Positions 35,788-44,499 are shown, counted from the first letter of the stretch. The stretch: 64,000 nt of DNA from Eisenbergiella porci (GCF_009696275.1 NZ_VUMI01000028.1:19187-83186), one strand, 5' to 3'. The notes: generated from the sequence alone by a model not told the origin. Program-made: numbers and translations.

Positions 35788-36045
35788 TTACAGGGTTCCT
35801 GAAGTAAACAGGCCTTTAACGTGATCAACCTCTTCCTGGGATGCCTTTTGGGCAGGCACATAATAGGATTTCTCGCGTGCAATTTCATAGAGCTGTTCCT
35901 GTGACTGCTCACAGGTTGTGCGCATCTGCTTCAGTGCGCTTTTCAGTTCTTTGTTTTCTGTCTGGGGAATCATCTCCCCGAATCTTACCAGTTCGCCGTT
36001 AATGCTTGCCAGTGTATCAGATACCATTATTTTTTCCTGCATCAT
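35788..36045 (-). CDS. CotF-like spore coat protein, C-terminal type
   Basis: The 85-residue helical protein resembles the half of CotF-family coat proteins with the pattern LASINGELVRFGEMIPQTEN followed by AREKSYYVPAQKASQEEVD. It lies 15 bases after a second small CotF-like gene. Such small helical ferritin-fold-like proteins are packed into the spore coat. GGAGG lies 10 bases before the ATG. Expression in the mother cell is expected but I see no clear sigma-E or sigma-K promoter. Confidence 0.78.
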   Translation of the reverse strand: MMQEKIMVSDTLASINGELVRFGEMIPQTENKELKSALKQMRTTCEQSQEQLYEIAREKSYYVPAQKASQEEVDHVKGLFTSGTL

Positions 36046-36060
36046 GGTCAGTTTTCCTCC

Positions 36061-36246
36061 TTACTGCAAAAATTTCATCAACTGCTGTTTGTTTTCCATA
36101 GCGGACTTTGCGCCCTGTTCAAAGAACTGTTTTACTTTTGGATCCTCCGCACAGGATGCGTATTCCTTCATCTTGCAGTGAGTAGTGTCATAACCGCCAA
36201 TCAGATGGCGCAGGTTCTGAAGATCGAGTTCTGATAAATTTGCCAT
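36061..36246 (-). CDS. CotF-like small spore coat protein, N-terminal type
   Basis: A 61-residue helical protein starting at ATG 36246, which lies seven bases after GGAGG. The sequence LQNLRHLIGGYDTTHCKMKEYASCAEDPKVKQFF has His and Cys residues and matches the small coat proteins usually encoded next to a CotF partner. Together with the downstream 85-residue gene it looks like a CotF domain split over two genes. Confidence 0.72.
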   Translation of the reverse strand: MANLSELDLQNLRHLIGGYDTTHCKMKEYASCAEDPKVKQFFEQGAKSAMENKQQLMKFLQ

Positions 36247-36328
36247 ATCCATACCTCCATTCAATTTGCTTCTGCCTTTTTATTGTGCGCCGAACAGAGG
36301 TTGAATATGCAGGGAACTTTTTCTTTTT

Positions 36329-37246
36329 TTACAATCCCAGCTCTTCAAAAGGAACCGTGATCTCAGTATAACCGGCCGCATAGGGGGCGATTTCATAGGG
36401 TGTGGCATAAAAAACAACGCCGTCTTCACTGAAATAATAGTTGTCAATAAAATCCGTTTTGTTATTCAGTGTTTCTTCCGCATCCTCAAAGAAGCCTTCC
36501 GTATTGCCCTTTACCTGCTCCTGGAACAGGCCGCGTACCTTTTGGTTCAGTTCCTCTTCGGAAATGCTGATGAGGGAAGCCAGCGTGGTTTCCTTACCCG
36601 TTGTCTTGTCAAAGAGGTAATTAGCCCGGCCAGGCATACCATGTGCGCCGCCTTCATAGCTGTAGGATTCCATGAAAACAGAAATCACACTGCCGCGGAC
36701 CGTTACGCCTCCCACTGAAAAATCTTCTTCACTGGGCGGGACAGGCGGAAGCGTGGAGTCTTCCTGCGTTGAATTCTGTTCGGTTTCCATCTCTGTCTGG
36801 TACTGGAGGGCAATATTTACGATGGAATCCTTATCGTTTTCATAATAGTCCAGTTTATCATCAGCCCATTCTTTGAAAAATGCGTTGATATTCTTTTCTC
36901 CTTCGGTATCGCCTTCAAACACAGGGTAGGCCAGCCTAACTGTGCACGCAAGCGTTCCATTGTCCGTCGTCCATTCTTTTTCCAGGGATTCCACATGATA
37001 AGAGTAATCTCCGGCCTTAATGCTGGCTCCATTTACGGAAGCTGCTTCTGTGCTTTCTGTCTGTGTACCTTCCGTCTGTGTGCCCTCCTGCTCTGTCTGG
37101 CCAGTGCCCTCCTGGGCTGTGCTTTCCTGAGCGGCGCTTCCGGTCTGGGTCTCGGTCTGGCTCTGTGCTGCATTATCCCCGTCTGTGCCGCCGCAGCCTG
37201 CAAGGAGCAGCGCCGCAGTCAAAGCAAAACATGCAAATTTTTTCAT
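36329..37246 (-). CDS. Lipoprotein with a DUF4163/DUF3298-type domain
   Basis: The 305-residue product begins with a signal peptide ending in a lipobox, MKKFACFALTAALLLAGCGG, so it should be lipid-anchored outside the membrane. A 55-residue linker is made mostly of Gln, Thr, Glu, Ala and Ser, with imperfect TEGTQTESTEAA repeats. The folded part (~80-305) resembles the DUF4163-DUF3298 pair found in PdaC and RsiV: YPVFEGDTEGEKNINAFF, then YSYEGGAHGMPGRANYLFD and TEITVPFEELGL at the end. The ligand is unknown; related domains bind lysozyme in RsiV. The start is ATG 37246 after GAGGAAG. Confidence 0.85.
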   Translation of the reverse strand: MKKFACFALTAALLLAGCGGTDGDNAAQSQTETQTGSAAQESTAQEGTGQTEQEGTQTEGTQTESTEAASVNGASIKAGDYSYHVESLEKEWTTDNGTLACTVRLAYPVFEGDTEGEKNINAFFKEWADDKLDYYENDKDSIVNIALQYQTEMETEQNSTQEDSTLPPVPPSEEDFSVGGVTVRGSVISVFMESYSYEGGAHGMPGRANYLFDKTTGKETTLASLISISEEELNQKVRGLFQEQVKGNTEGFFEDAEETLNNKTDFIDNYYFSEDGVVFYATPYEIAPYAAGYTEITVPFEELGL

Positions 37247-37311
37247 AATTTCTTCCTCTCTTTGAATTATTTTATCTTTAGCCTTCCCTGTGAGGGGAAT
37301 TTTAAACGTAC

Positions 37312-37355
37312 AAAAACCATCCGGCACAGGATTTTTACTCCTGTGTCAGATGGTT
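37312..37355 (-). terminator. Terminator after glgA
   Basis: On the minus strand AACCATCTGACACAGGA pairs with TCCTGTGCCGGATGGTT, ending in TTTTT (37312-37316). It lies ~33 bases after the glgA stop. Confidence 0.85.
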
Positions 37356-37387
37356 CCCCCCTTGTGTTCTTATCTATGCAGCTTTTA

Positions 37388-38833
37388 TCAGCCGATGAGC
37401 CAGTCATACATCTCCTGGTATTTCTTGGCGGATACCTGCCAGGAATAATCGATTGCCATTCCGCGGTCAATGATCTTATTCCATTCTCTCTTTTTGTCAT
37501 AATAAATGCGTTCCGCATACCGGACGGTCCCCAGCATTTCATGGGCATTGTAGTTCATGAAACTGAAGCCGGTTCCTGTGCTTTCAAATTCGTTATATGC
37601 CTGTACAGTATCCTTCAGGCCGCCGGTTTCCCTGACAATGGGCACGGTGCCGTAGCGCAGGGCAATCAGCTGGCTGAGTCCGCAGGGCTCAAACAGGGAA
37701 GGCATAAGGAAGGCATCGCAGGAAGCGTAAACTCTGTGGGATACAGCTTCCGAATAGTAGATCTGGGCGGATACTTTGCCCGGGTATTTCCATGCAAAGT
37801 GGCGGAACATGTTCTCATACTGTTCTTCCCCGGTACCAAGCACCATAAGCTGAACGTTATCCTGGCACAGCTCATCCATGACATAGGCTACCAGGTCAAA
37901 GCCCTTCTGGTCGGTCAGTCTGGATACTACGCCGATCAGCATGGCCTTGTCATCCTGATCCAGTCCGAAGTCTGCCTGAAGCGCCCGTTTATTTTTGATT
38001 TTTTCTTTTCTGAAATTCACCGCATTAAAGTGATGGGTGATGAATTTATCTGTTTCCGGATTGTATTCGTCGTAGTCAATGCCGTTGACAATACCTCTGA
38101 GATCGCCGCTGCGTGCACGCATTAGGCCATCCAGCCCTTCTCCGTAGAAGGGGGTCTTGATTTCTTCCGCATAGGTATCGCTTACGGTGGTTATCGCGTC
38201 CGCATAGACAAGGCCGCCTTTGAGAAGGTTGGCATCCTTGTAGGCCTCCAGCTTATCAGGAGTGAAGAAGGACATGGGTAAGCCAGTTATGTCCTGCACC
38301 TCCTTAATGCTCCATTTTCCCTGGAATTTCAGGTTATGGATGGTCATGGCCGTCTTGATTCCACGGTAGAAATCGCTTCCCTGGAAGCGTTCATGCAGAT
38401 ATACGGGAATCAGTCCGGTCTGCCAGTCGTGGCAGTGGATTAAATCCGGGCGGAAGTCGATGACAGGCAGTATGGAAAGCGCAGCCTTGGAAAAGAATGC
38501 AAATTTCTCGATTTCAAACAGGGCGTTGTCACCGTAGGGCTTAAAGCCGTTAAAATAATATTCATTATCTATAAAGTAATATTTCACGCCGTCCATTTCC
38601 GCTTCCAGAATGCCCACATACTGATTCTGCCAGTGGAAATCCATATAGAAATGCGTTCTGTAATTCAGTCTGTCCTTCATTTCCTGGGACATGCATACAT
38701 ATTTGGGCAAGATCACGCGTACGTCATAATACTCTTTATCGATACATTTGGGCAGGGAACCTACTACGTCTGCCAGGCCGCCCGTCTTAATGAACGGTAC
38801 GCCTTCCGAAGCCACAAATAAAATTTTCTTCAT
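37388..38833 (-). CDS. glgA: Glycogen synthase
   Basis: This GT5-family enzyme elongates alpha-1,4-glucan from ADP-glucose. The 481 residues have the N-terminal KTGGLADVVGSLP motif that binds ADP-glucose, the HDWQTGLIP block and the C-terminal PSLFEPCGLSQL and RETGGLKDTV regions. No other glg genes are in the window. It has a probable -10 TATAAT (38885-38890) and a strong terminator, so it is a single-gene unit. Confidence 0.96.
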   Translation of the reverse strand: MKKILFVASEGVPFIKTGGLADVVGSLPKCIDKEYYDVRVILPKYVCMSQEMKDRLNYRTHFYMDFHWQNQYVGILEAEMDGVKYYFIDNEYYFNGFKPYGDNALFEIEKFAFFSKAALSILPVIDFRPDLIHCHDWQTGLIPVYLHERFQGSDFYRGIKTAMTIHNLKFQGKWSIKEVQDITGLPMSFFTPDKLEAYKDANLLKGGLVYADAITTVSDTYAEEIKTPFYGEGLDGLMRARSGDLRGIVNGIDYDEYNPETDKFITHHFNAVNFRKEKIKNKRALQADFGLDQDDKAMLIGVVSRLTDQKGFDLVAYVMDELCQDNVQLMVLGTGEEQYENMFRHFAWKYPGKVSAQIYYSEAVSHRVYASCDAFLMPSLFEPCGLSQLIALRYGTVPIVRETGGLKDTVQAYNEFESTGTGFSFMNYNAHEMLGTVRYAERIYYDKKREWNKIIDRGMAIDYSWQVSAKKYQEMYDWLIG

Positions 38834-38884
38834 TCCGAATCCTCCCGTAATTTCTTAATACCTTCCCTAGATAGGTTTACAAAT

Positions 38885-38890
38885 ATTATA
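38885..38890 (-). promoter_or_regulatory. -10 element of glgA
   Basis: A perfect TATAAT on the minus strand ~50 bases before the glgA ATG. The -35 at 16-17 bases upstream (TTTATT) is weak. Confidence 0.4.
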
Positions 38891-38915
38891 CATCATTACG
38901 GCATTTAATAAAAGA

Positions 38916-39446
38916 TTAATTTTTATATTGAAGCCTTATTTTGTCTGCAATGAGGGCAATAAACTCGGAATTGGTGGGTTTTCCCTTACCTGTGTTGATT
39001 GTGTAACCGAACAAAGAGTCCAGAGTTTCCATTTTTCCTCTGCTCCATGCAACCTCAATGGCATGTCTGATGGCGCGTTCCACGCGGCTGGGTGTTGTCT
39101 GGTATTTCTTGGCAATTGTAGGGTAGAGGATTTTGGTAATGGAATTGAGCATTTCGATGTCCTCCACCGACATCATTATGGCTTCCCGCAGGTATTGATA
39201 GCCTTTGATATGGGCAGGTACGCCGATTTCATGTATCATGTCCGTTACGTCTTTTTCCAGGTTATGGGTTACGGCCGGTTGGTCTGCCGTCTCTTCTTCC
39301 CTGGGCATAAAGTCGGATGCTGATGAAGCGCCGGATGCCGGTACGGTTATCATAATCTGGAATTCTTTATTGGTTTTCATAAGATCCGTGAGAATCTGTA
39401 CCACTCTTTCGTTGTCTTTCCCTGTATTCATGCGTAACTGTTCCAT
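38916..39446 (-). CDS. spo0A: Spo0A DNA-binding protein lacking the receiver domain
   Basis: Residues ~60-176 are a full Spo0A effector domain: [19 protein letters not shown], then [14 protein letters not shown] and the recognition helix region [18 protein letters not shown], ending [17 protein letters not shown]. It should bind 0A boxes. Normal Spo0A is ~260-275 residues with an N-terminal receiver. Here the first ~31 residues resemble the receiver start ([20 protein letters not shown] against the usual DDNER helix), but a 25-residue Ser/Ala/Glu linker replaces the rest, including the phospho-acceptor Asp. I start at ATG 39446 because GGAGG lies six bases upstream; an in-frame ATG at 39497 has no ribosome binding site. 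The position after recN and spoIVB is the canonical spo0A locus. Confidence 0.93.
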   Translation of the reverse strand: MEQLRMNTGKDNERVVQILTDLMKTNKEFQIMITVPASGASSASDFMPREEETADQPAVTHNLEKDVTDMIHEIGVPAHIKGYQYLREAIMMSVEDIEMLNSITKILYPTIAKKYQTTPSRVERAIRHAIEVAWSRGKMETLDSLFGYTINTGKGKPTNSEFIALIADKIRLQYKN

Positions 39447-39698
39447 ATATGTCCTCCATTCCAACAGAAATCTTTTTCTTTCTGTCTCTTCCTGCATTTA
39501 TTATATAAGAATGACAATTTATGGCAACCTTCTTTCATCGCAGAAAAGGCGGGGTTTCGTGGGGATTCGGGATAAATCGCGCGGAGAGAGGGCGAAAGAA
39601 GGCGAAAATGGGGGAAAATGGGCGATGGATGGATGGGGGAGATGGGAGAAAATGGGGGTAATGTTAAAATTTAGGGGATAATTAAGGGGATAGATAGT

Positions 39699-39719
39699 GG
39701 GGGGAGGGAGGGAGAAGGG
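39699..39719 (+). other. G-quadruplex motif upstream of spo0A
   Basis: GGGGGG-A-GGG-A-GGG-AGAA-GGG at 39699-39719 fits the four-tract consensus with loops of 1-4. It is embedded in a G-rich, C-poor stretch (39590-39735) with several more GGGG tracts. The spo0A transcript from the minus strand would carry the C-rich complement. Confidence 0.7.
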
Positions 39720-39736
39720 ATAATAAGCGGGGGGCC

Positions 39737-39859
39737 GCCGTGGCAGCCTTGGAATTGCGGGCAATTCCAAGGCTGTGGGGCTTCGCCCCATAAAATACAA
39801 GGGGAGAGTTCCTTTTTGAGCTAGCTCAAACGGGCCTATCCCCTTGTATTTTGCACGGC
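39737..39859. repeat. Four-hairpin cloverleaf-like element after spoIVB
   Basis: An outer stem, GCCGTG (39737-39742) with CACGGC (39854-39859), encloses CAGCCTTGGAATTGC (39744-39758) with its perfect complement (39761-39775), a short GGGG-CTTCG-CCCC hairpin (39777-39789) and AAAATACAAGGGGA (39792-39805) with TCCCCTTGTATTTT (39839-39852), which itself contains the palindrome TTTGAGCTAGCTCAAA (39815-39830). It begins at the base next to the spoIVB stop codon, so it could end spoIVB transcripts. Confidence 0.75.
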
Positions 39860-41164
39860 TCATTGGAGGAGCATGTTTTCAATAAATATCCCAAATCCTC
39901 TTGTGGGGTCCTGGACGAGGACGTGGGTTACGGCGCCTATTAGTTTTCCGTCTTGTATGATTGGGCTTCCGCTCATCCCCTGGACGATTCCTCCGGTGGT
40001 TTCCAGGAGGGTTTTGTCGGTGATTTGCAGTTCGATTCCTCTGTTTATATTATCATGGTCCAGGTGGACTGATGTAATTTTTACGTCGTAGAGCTGGGGG
40101 GCGCCTCCTACGCTGCAGAGGATCTGGGCGGGGCCCAGGTCTACTTCCTGTTTCAGGCCGATGGGCATGGCCTGTGAGGTGATGTGGGAGGCGGCGGATT
40201 CGTTTAGTTCCCCGAATATGCCTTCCACGGTGTTGGCCTCGATTGTTCCCATTTTGTTGCTTTCCTTGTAGTCTATGACTCCGGTAAGCTCTCCCGGGGT
40301 GCCGTTCTCTCCTTTAGTTATGGATACAATCTCGGTGGTGTACAGGCTTCCGTTTTTCAAATTCATAAGCGTGGCTGTGTCCATATCGTTGATTCCATGG
40401 CCCAGCGCCCCAAAAGAGTTGTTTTCATCCAGGTAGGTGAGCGTCCCCACGCCCTGGGCGTTGTCCCGTATCCATATGCCCAGCTTGTACTCTCCGTCCT
40501 GGTTGCGTTCGGGCCTGACCTTTAAGTCAAATTCCTGGTCTTCCCTGAGGATGGTTAATACCAGCTCCTCTCCATTGCTTTCTTCTATCTGCCGCATAAA
40601 GGCGGCTTTCCCTTCTACCTCCCGTCCGTTTACCTTGAGGATATAGTCTCCTTCCTTTAAAAGGTGTCCCACAGGTTCTTTCGACTGTCCGTCGTCTCCG
40701 GTAAAATCCCCTGTGGCAATCACCAGGATTCCTTCGGTTTTTACATAAATTCCGATGGGGATTCCCGCAGGTATCAGAGTCTTGTCGTTGATTACCTGAA
40801 CGTTTACCGTTTTAAAGGGAATGAGGCCGAACAGCTTCAGATCCATGGTATAGGTCTCAATATCCTCCGCATAGAGGGTTAGAGGCTCCGCCAGATCCAC
40901 GGAGAGGGTTTTCGCCTCCCTGGCATCGACCGCAGCATTCATGCCTGTAACGGGGATGGCTCCATCCTCTGTTTCAGCCGGAGCTTTGTAAAGTTTTCCG
41001 GATACCGGAACGTTAAGGTCAAGATCCTGCCGGATACCCGCCCGGATATGAATAGCGCCGGGTATTTTTTCCCATATGAGAATCATCCAGCATATAAATA
41101 AAGCTGTGATTGAGCCGATCAGCAGCACATATAAAAATAGTCGGTATTTTTCTCTTCTTTCCAA
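39860..41164 (-). CDS. spoIVB: SpoIVB serine peptidase
   Basis: SpoIVB is secreted from the forespore, cleaves SpoIVFA and thereby triggers pro-sigma-K processing. The 434 residues have an N-terminal signal anchor (~10-30), a PDZ domain (~125-215, with LKEGDYILKVNGREVEG) and the S55 peptidase domain with His256 in FGALGHGI and the Ser of QGMSGSPI near residue 400. The length is normal. It lies between recN and the receiver-less spo0A. Confidence 0.95.
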   Translation of the reverse strand: MERREKYRLFLYVLLIGSITALFICWMILIWEKIPGAIHIRAGIRQDLDLNVPVSGKLYKAPAETEDGAIPVTGMNAAVDAREAKTLSVDLAEPLTLYAEDIETYTMDLKLFGLIPFKTVNVQVINDKTLIPAGIPIGIYVKTEGILVIATGDFTGDDGQSKEPVGHLLKEGDYILKVNGREVEGKAAFMRQIEESNGEELVLTILREDQEFDLKVRPERNQDGEYKLGIWIRDNAQGVGTLTYLDENNSFGALGHGINDMDTATLMNLKNGSLYTTEIVSITKGENGTPGELTGVIDYKESNKMGTIEANTVEGIFGELNESAASHITSQAMPIGLKQEVDLGPAQILCSVGGAPQLYDVKITSVHLDHDNINRGIELQITDKTLLETTGGIVQGMSGSPIIQDGKLIGAVTHVLVQDPTRGFGIFIENMLLQ

Positions 41165-41245
41165 TTTTCCACATCCTTCCTGCCGTATATTCCCGCAGTA
41201 AGCCAGCCGGCCTGATGGATCTTTTCATCATCAGAAGGGCCGGTG

Positions 41246-41277
41246 CAGATACCAGGCAGCCTGCCGCCAGGTATCTG
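41246..41277. repeat. Inverted repeat between recN and spoIVB
   Basis: CAGATACC (41246-41253) and GGTATCTG (41270-41277) enclose GGCAGC-CTGCCGCC, giving an almost continuous ~15-bp stem. It lies 80 bases upstream of spoIVB on its leader side. Confidence 0.5.
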
Positions 41278-41339
41278 ACTTCGCTTAAAGCAGGTACAGT
41301 GTCTTTGCGTCACAGTTTTTTTCATCTGTAAAACAAAGA

Positions 41340-41370
41340 AAAGGACATACACGTTACATGTACGTCCTTT
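41340..41370 (-). terminator. Terminator after recN
   Basis: AAAGGACATACA (41340-41351) pairs with TGTACGTCCTTT (41359-41370) with one mismatch, followed on the minus strand by TCTTTG. It lies ~30 bases after the recN stop. Confidence 0.65.
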
Positions 41371-41399
41371 CTAGTATGTGACAAATGGTTCAAGATAAT

Positions 41400-43085
41400 T
41401 TAGTATTGTTTTGTATTTGCTGCCATTTCTTTCAATTCCCTGGCATTGGCGAGCGAGCTTTCCGTAATGGTATCTGAGCCAAGCATGCGGGCAAGCTCGT
41501 CTAAAATAGCGTCCCCGCGGATTTCGGCAATGGCGGTAACGGTACTTTCTTCCATGGATTTTTTTTCAATTACAAAATGGTTGTCGGCCATGGCGGCAAT
41601 CTGTGGAAGGTGGGTAATGCAGATAACCTGGCGGGTTTTGCCAAGAAGCGCCAGCTTCTGTGATACCTTCCATGCGGTTTTGCCGCTGATTCCGGTGTCT
41701 ATTTCATCGAAAATAAAGGTGTCCTTATCTTCCTGGCCTGCCGTAACCGTTTTTAACGCCAGCATAATACGCGACAGCTCGCCGCCGCTGGCTACGCTGG
41801 CAAGCGGTCTGCGGGGTTCGCCGGGATTGGTGGAGATCATAAAGGCTGCATCGTCCCAGCCGTCGGGGCCAATGCCCTCCTTTTTCTCCAGAGCCACGCT
41901 GAAATCCACCTGGTTGAAATTCAGGTCCAAAAGGGCGTCTATCAGCAGGGCAGACAGTTTCTTACCCGCGTCTTTCCTGATTTTCGTGGCCCTTGCGCAC
42001 AGCTTTTCCAGGCCGGTACGGGCCAGCTTTAATTCCTTTTCCAGCTTTTCCCGGTAAGCATCGGCATCAAGAAGCCGTTCCATCTCTTCCTGCTTCTGCT
42101 GTTGGTATTGAAAGATTTCATCTATTGTGGACCCATATTTGTCCTTCAGCCGGTTGATTATGTTCAGCCGTTCCTCAATCTGTAAAAATAAGTTCTGGTC
42201 AAACTCCAAATCGGACAGGTAATCGGATACGGTCCTGTTAAAATCATTGAGCAGGCCGTCGATATCCGTCAGCATGCCTGCCATTTCCTCCAGGGAGGTA
42301 TCGAAGGCGCTTACACTGTTCAGTTCCCGAAGGGCGCGTCCGGCAGCGCCGCCTGCGCCGCAGTCCGACTCATAGCCGGTGAGGGAATGTACGTTATTCA
42401 GCACCTCCGCAATTTTGCGGCTGTTGCTCATTTTCCGGTAGCTGTTTTCCAGCTCCTCATCCTCGCCTTCCTTTAAAGAGGCGCTTTCGATTTCTTCCAG
42501 TTCAAAGAGGGCCAGGGAAAGCTCCCGTTCCTTTTCCCTTTCATCCAGATTGGTTTCCTTCAGCTGTTCCTGAAGTTTTCTGTAAATATGATATTTCTCT
42601 TTTATTTCTTTTTTTATACCGGTAATTTCTTTCCCGGCAAAATCATCCAGAATTTCCAAATGTTTTTTTGACTGCAGCAGCTGCTGGGAATCATGCTGTC
42701 CGTGGATATCGATGAGGACTCCGGAAAGCTCCTTCAAAAGCTTGGCATTCACCGTTTCGCCGTTTACCTTGCTGATACTGCGCTGGGGCATGATACGGCG
42801 CTGCAGAATGACCAGGCCGTCCTCTTCCACCGGGATGTCAAGCTTCTTCACCCGTTCCAGCTGTCCTTCCTTTTCCAGATGGAAAACCAGCTCAATCAGG
42901 GCATAATCGGCTCCGGTCCTGATCAGATCGCGATCGCCCCGGCCTCCCAGCGCGAGCCCTACAGAACCTATGATGATGGATTTTCCTGCGCCGGTTTCAC
43001 CTGTCAGGATGTTCAGACGGGGCCCGAAATACACCTCAGTCTCCTGAATCAATGCCAGATTTTTAACATGTAGGCTTACTAACAT
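41400..43085 (-). CDS. recN: DNA repair protein RecN
   Basis: This SMC-like ATPase gathers DNA ends at double-strand breaks. The 561 residues have Walker A TGETGAGKSIIIGSV near the N-terminus, a long central coiled coil (~160-360), the ABC signature region (LASVASGGELSRIMLALK) and Walker B DTFIFDEIDTGISGK. I start at MLVSLHVKNL (ATG 43085), eight bases after GGAG; the open frame further upstream has no family similarity. Confidence 0.96.
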   Translation of the reverse strand: MLVSLHVKNLALIQETEVYFGPRLNILTGETGAGKSIIIGSVGLALGGRGDRDLIRTGADYALIELVFHLEKEGQLERVKKLDIPVEEDGLVILQRRIMPQRSISKVNGETVNAKLLKELSGVLIDIHGQHDSQQLLQSKKHLEILDDFAGKEITGIKKEIKEKYHIYRKLQEQLKETNLDEREKERELSLALFELEEIESASLKEGEDEELENSYRKMSNSRKIAEVLNNVHSLTGYESDCGAGGAAGRALRELNSVSAFDTSLEEMAGMLTDIDGLLNDFNRTVSDYLSDLEFDQNLFLQIEERLNIINRLKDKYGSTIDEIFQYQQQKQEEMERLLDADAYREKLEKELKLARTGLEKLCARATKIRKDAGKKLSALLIDALLDLNFNQVDFSVALEKKEGIGPDGWDDAAFMISTNPGEPRRPLASVASGGELSRIMLALKTVTAGQEDKDTFIFDEIDTGISGKTAWKVSQKLALLGKTRQVICITHLPQIAAMADNHFVIEKKSMEESTVTAIAEIRGDAILDELARMLGSDTITESSLANARELKEMAANTKQY

Positions 43086-43163
43086 CTTTACTTCTCCTAT
43101 TGCTCCTTCCGAACGCTTCCCGGCGGGTTCCCCCTTCCTGCCGGCATTGTCTTGCGGCCGCAT

Positions 43164-43616
43164 TTACTTTTCCAGGATTTCCCTGATTTTATCCATCACG
43201 ATTCTGGTGTCCTCCACACTGCGCACCGCCATCATGATCGTATCGTCTCCTGCAATGCTTCCCACGATTTCCCTGAATTTCATGGCGTCCACAGCCGCAG
43301 CCACCGCCATGGCCATACCGGAAACCGTCTTAATTACGAGAATATTCTGAGCCATATCCATAGAAACGAAGCCGTCCCTGAGCACTCTTACATATTTATC
43401 CCAGAGATGGCTGTCGTCCTGACGCAGCACCACGTATTTCTGCCTGCCGTTTCCCGCCGGGACCTTGGATAAATGCAGCTGCCTGATATCCCTGGAAACG
43501 GTGGCCTGGGTAACCGTAAAGCCGGCTTCCCGCAGTCTGTCTGCCAGTTCTTCCTGGGTCTCTATTTCACTGTTTTCTATTAATTCCACAATTTTTTCAT
43601 GTCTGCTTTGTTTCAT
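43164..43616 (-). CDS. argR: Arginine repressor ArgR/AhrC
   Basis: This arginine-dependent repressor controls arginine synthesis and catabolism. The 150 residues have the N-terminal winged helix (MKQSRHEKIVELIENSEIET, then ADRLREAGFTVTQATVSRDI), and the C-terminal hexamerisation and arginine-binding core with GSIAGDDTIMMAVR. The start is taken at ATG 43616; a GTG at 43628 overlapping nadK is an alternative. No arg operon is in the window; the location next to recN is standard. Confidence 0.95.
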   Translation of the reverse strand: MKQSRHEKIVELIENSEIETQEELADRLREAGFTVTQATVSRDIRQLHLSKVPAGNGRQKYVVLRQDDSHLWDKYVRVLRDGFVSMDMAQNILVIKTVSGMAMAVAAAVDAMKFREIVGSIAGDDTIMMAVRSVEDTRIVMDKIREILEK

Positions 43617-43620
43617 CGGC

Positions 43621-44493
43621 CTATTCACTCATCTTTCTATGTAAACGCTCCAGGAAACTCAGTTCGCTCAATTTCATAATGGAGGTGGTCTTATCGCTGC
43701 GGGTTACCTTAAGCCGGTCCCCGGATTTGAGGATCAGGCAGCGGCTGCCGTCAAAGTTCACCTCCACCTCCTGCTCCTGCCCGGACTGCCTTTCACCGAT
43801 TTCCACCACAACCTCGTCCTCCGCCCGCAGAATTATGCTTCTGGTATTCAACGTATGAGGACAGATGGGTGTAAGGAGGATCAGACTTGCTCCCGGTTCC
43901 ACGATGGGGCCGCCGGCCGACATATTGTAGCCGGTGGATCCAGTGGGAGTTGCAATGACAATACCATCCGCACCGTAGCTGTTTAGCACCTGGCCGTTTA
44001 CCCAGATACGGAACTGTATGATCTGCAGCGGACCTCTTCTTGTGATGGTCACATCGTTGAGCGCATGCACCTGGGCCGTTTCCCCGCTGCCGTTCTCACG
44101 GAGCACCCGCCCCGACAGCATCATGCGTTCTTCAATGGTATATTCCTCCCGCAGAAGCTTTTCCAGCGCCAGATCAAGCGCTAAAGGCTCCACCTCGGCA
44201 AGGTATCCCACAGTGCCCAGGTTTACGCCCAGAAGGGGGATCCCGCTGGCCGCCGTCTCCCGCGCCGCCTTGAGCATGGTGCCGTCCCCGCCCAGAACGA
44301 TCATGCAGTCGGAACGGTATGTATCCCCGCCTTCCTTCAGACGGATCTGCTCCTCCGTTTCGTTATCCGCACAAACTATGCAGACGGCACCCCTTTCCTC
44401 CAGATATTTACGGATGTAGTAGGTGACCTTCAGTCCCGGGTCTTTCGGTCTGTTTGTCATGATAATATAATGTTTGCCGCACCCTATACCCAT
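43621..44493 (-). CDS. nadK: NAD kinase
   Basis: It phosphorylates NAD to NADP. The 290 residues have the GGDGTMLKAARE motif (~residue 67) with the catalytic Asp, and the conserved NDVTITR and PTGSTGYNMSAGGPIV blocks. It follows tlyA by six bases. Confidence 0.96.
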   Translation of the reverse strand: MGIGCGKHYIIMTNRPKDPGLKVTYYIRKYLEERGAVCIVCADNETEEQIRLKEGGDTYRSDCMIVLGGDGTMLKAARETAASGIPLLGVNLGTVGYLAEVEPLALDLALEKLLREEYTIEERMMLSGRVLRENGSGETAQVHALNDVTITRRGPLQIIQFRIWVNGQVLNSYGADGIVIATPTGSTGYNMSAGGPIVEPGASLILLTPICPHTLNTRSIILRAEDEVVVEIGERQSGQEQEVEVNFDGSRCLILKSGDRLKVTRSDKTTSIMKLSELSFLERLHRKMSE

Positions 44494-44499
44494 TTCCTG

